Shown here one piece after another: positions 27,448 through 28,455 of a stretch of 28,455 nt of DNA (the stretch's first letter is position 1; each line of letters opens with the position of its first letter). The translations under genes and the position numbers were made by a program. Under the pieces are notes generated by a model, which was not told where the DNA came from, searched no databases, and saw only the letters and a program-made list of their open reading frames with translations. This DNA comes from CAZZEX01 sp964653285 (lineage in GTDB: Bacteria > Chloroflexota > Anaerolineae > B4-G1). Where the stretch lies: the NCBI GenBank assembly GCA_964653285.1, contig CAZZEX010000060.1, positions 1-28,455 on the forward strand, written 5' to 3'.

Positions 27448-28455
27448 TCAGCCTTTCCCCTCTAACTGCTGCCGCACCTGGCGGAAGAAGGCCAGGCGCT
27501 CCTGGTCCTCCATCGGCCCGCAGAGCGCCTCCCCCTCCCGGCACAGCGCCAGCGCGTGGGCGCGGTCCAGTTGGCCGGCGTGCTGAGCCAACATCAGGTG
27601 GCAGATGACGCAATCGCGCAGGGACTGTATCCGATAACGAATGATATCCGCGGCGCGGAAACACTCGACCGCCTCCTCGATGCTCTCCAGCGCTCTTTGC
27701 AGCCAGGCGACCTGCTCCTGGGGTGCCTCCTCTGCCTCTGCTACTGCCCTGTAGACGACCGTGGCCGAGCCTAAGGACATCGCCAGGCCGGCCTGGAGGC
27801 CCAGCGCGCGGCGGATGCGCACCGCCTCCTCGATCGCCGCCACCGCCTGCCCCAGAAGTTCCCCCCGCCCCGCCCGCGTCTCCTCCAGCCCCGCCAGGTC
27901 GCTGTAGAAAGCCGAGGCGTTGTTGAGCGACGTCGCCAGGTCGGCCTGGAGGCCCAGCGCGCGGCGGATGCGCACCGCCTCCTCGATCGCCGCCACCGCC
28001 TGCCCCAGAAGTTCCCCCCGCCCCGCCCGCGTCTCCTCCAGCCCCGCCAGGTCGCTGTAGAAAGCCGAGGCGTTGTTGAGCGACATCGCCAGGTCGGCCT
28101 GGAGGCCCAGGTCGCGGTACAGGCGCACCGCCTCCTCGATCGCCGCCACCGCCTGCCCCAGAAGTTCCCCCCGCCCCGCCCGCGTCTCCTCCAGCCCCGC
28201 CAGGTCGCTGTAGAAAGCCGAGGCGTTGTTGAGCGACATCGCCAGGTCGGCCTGGAGGCCCAGGTCGCGGTACAGGCGCACCGCCTCCTCGATCGCCGCC
28301 ACCGCCTGCCCCAGAAGTTCCCCCCGCCCCGCCCGCGTCTCCTCCAGCCCCGCCAGGTCGCTGTAGCGGTTCGCGGCGTTGTTGAGCGACGTCGCCAGGC
28401 CGGCCTGGAGGCCCAGCGCGCGGCGGATGCGCACCGCCTCCTCGATCGCCGCCAC
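27448..28455 (-). CDS. TPR-like repeat protein, partial (N-terminus outside window)
   Basis: 335 residues visible. At least four copies of a 51-residue unit with LGLQADLA-[TM]-SLNNAS, DLAGLEETRAGRGELLGQA and IEEAV, followed by a helical C-terminus ending FRQVRQQLEGKG. The pattern of paired helices is like tetratricopeptide repeats, but the unit is longer than the usual 34 or 42 residues. TPR arrays bind other proteins; similar repeats occur in Chloroflexi signalling and CHAT-type proteins, but no such domain is visible here. Its stop is 14 bases before the GH31 gene. The start lies outside the window. Confidence 0.82.
   Translation of the reverse strand: MAAIEEAVRIRRALGLQAGLATSLNNAANRYSDLAGLEETRAGRGELLGQAVAAIEEAVRLYRDLGLQADLAMSLNNASAFYSDLAGLEETRAGRGELLGQAVAAIEEAVRLYRDLGLQADLAMSLNNASAFYSDLAGLEETRAGRGELLGQAVAAIEEAVRIRRALGLQADLATSLNNASAFYSDLAGLEETRAGRGELLGQAVAAIEEAVRIRRALGLQAGLAMSLGSATVVYRAVAEAEEAPQEQVAWLQRALESIEEAVECFRAADIIRYRIQSLRDCVICHLMLAQHAGQLDRAHALALCREGEALCGPMEDQERLAFFRQVRQQLEGKG
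27780..28455. repeat. 153-bp tandem repeat array
   Basis: The same landmark (TGCCCCAGAA) occurs at 27848, 28001, 28154 and 28307, exactly 153 bases apart, with near-identical DNA between them; a partial unit precedes the first and the array runs off the window end. Units alternate between an IRRALG and an LYRDLG version, so units have probably been copied and recombined. Confidence 0.92.

Noticed and set aside
25475..27586. A 703-codon plus-strand frame opposite the GH31 gene
   Set aside because: It is the antisense shadow of a clear GH31 gene in high-GC DNA, with no family motif.

Overview
The window looks like a GC-rich chromosomal segment from an uncultured bacterium, most likely of the Chloroflexota (Anaerolineae-like). 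This is inferred from gene content (NifU fused to a MIP18 domain, DUF47 next to a PiT phosphate carrier, a response regulator fused to Roadblock/LC7, corrinoid-activation proteins, 51-residue TPR-like repeats) and from spacers packed with short palindromic repeats. No rRNA, tRNA, CRISPR array or intact transposon was seen.

Layout. 1-3514, plus strand: a sulfur / Fe-S cluster, with the end of a NifU-like gene, a broken cysE, a cysteine-desulfurase-like gene that has lost its PLP lysine, nifU-MIP18, tusA, a YHS protein and a DsrE-family gene. 3622-8246: two P1B-type metal ATPases, the first of Zn/Cd/Pb type and the second of Cu type. 8265-12064: a zincin-like peptidase, a winged-helix AAA ATPase, a glycerophosphodiesterase and a membrane metallophosphoesterase. 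12189-15162: PiT transporter, DUF47/PhoU-like protein, and a membrane LuxR-type regulator with a Kelch propeller. 15474-17264: a response regulator-Roadblock protein converging on, and overlapping, a tyrosine-recombinase-fold protein without a catalytic tyrosine. 17371-21542, minus strand: Amt-like membrane protein, a 50-residue small protein, a B12-dependent methionine synthase activation-like protein and a RACo/RamA-like corrinoid activator, in one tight operon. 21622-23871, plus strand: Mut7-C/PIN RNase-like protein, site-2 protease and an RmlC-like epimerase. 24025-28455, minus strand: PHP phosphoesterase, GH31 glycosidase and a partial repeat protein.

How the genes may work together. The first block reads as sulfur handling (TusA, DsrE, NifU) tied to soft-metal export (YHS, two P1B ATPases). 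The phosphate block pairs a carrier with its usual PhoU-like partner and a possible envelope sensor. The corrinoid block resembles the repair modules of methyltransferase systems, but no methyltransferase is present in the window.

Two themes recur. First, several proteins keep a family fold but lack canonical catalytic residues: the NifS-like protein (no PLP Lys or His), the recombinase (no Tyr), the Amt-like protein (no twin His), the phosphoesterase (no GNHD Asn) and the NifU-like fragment (no third Cys). Second, repeat-like elements occupy most spacers and also seem to sit in frame inside coding sequence in both ATPases, the corrinoid activator and the GH31 gene.
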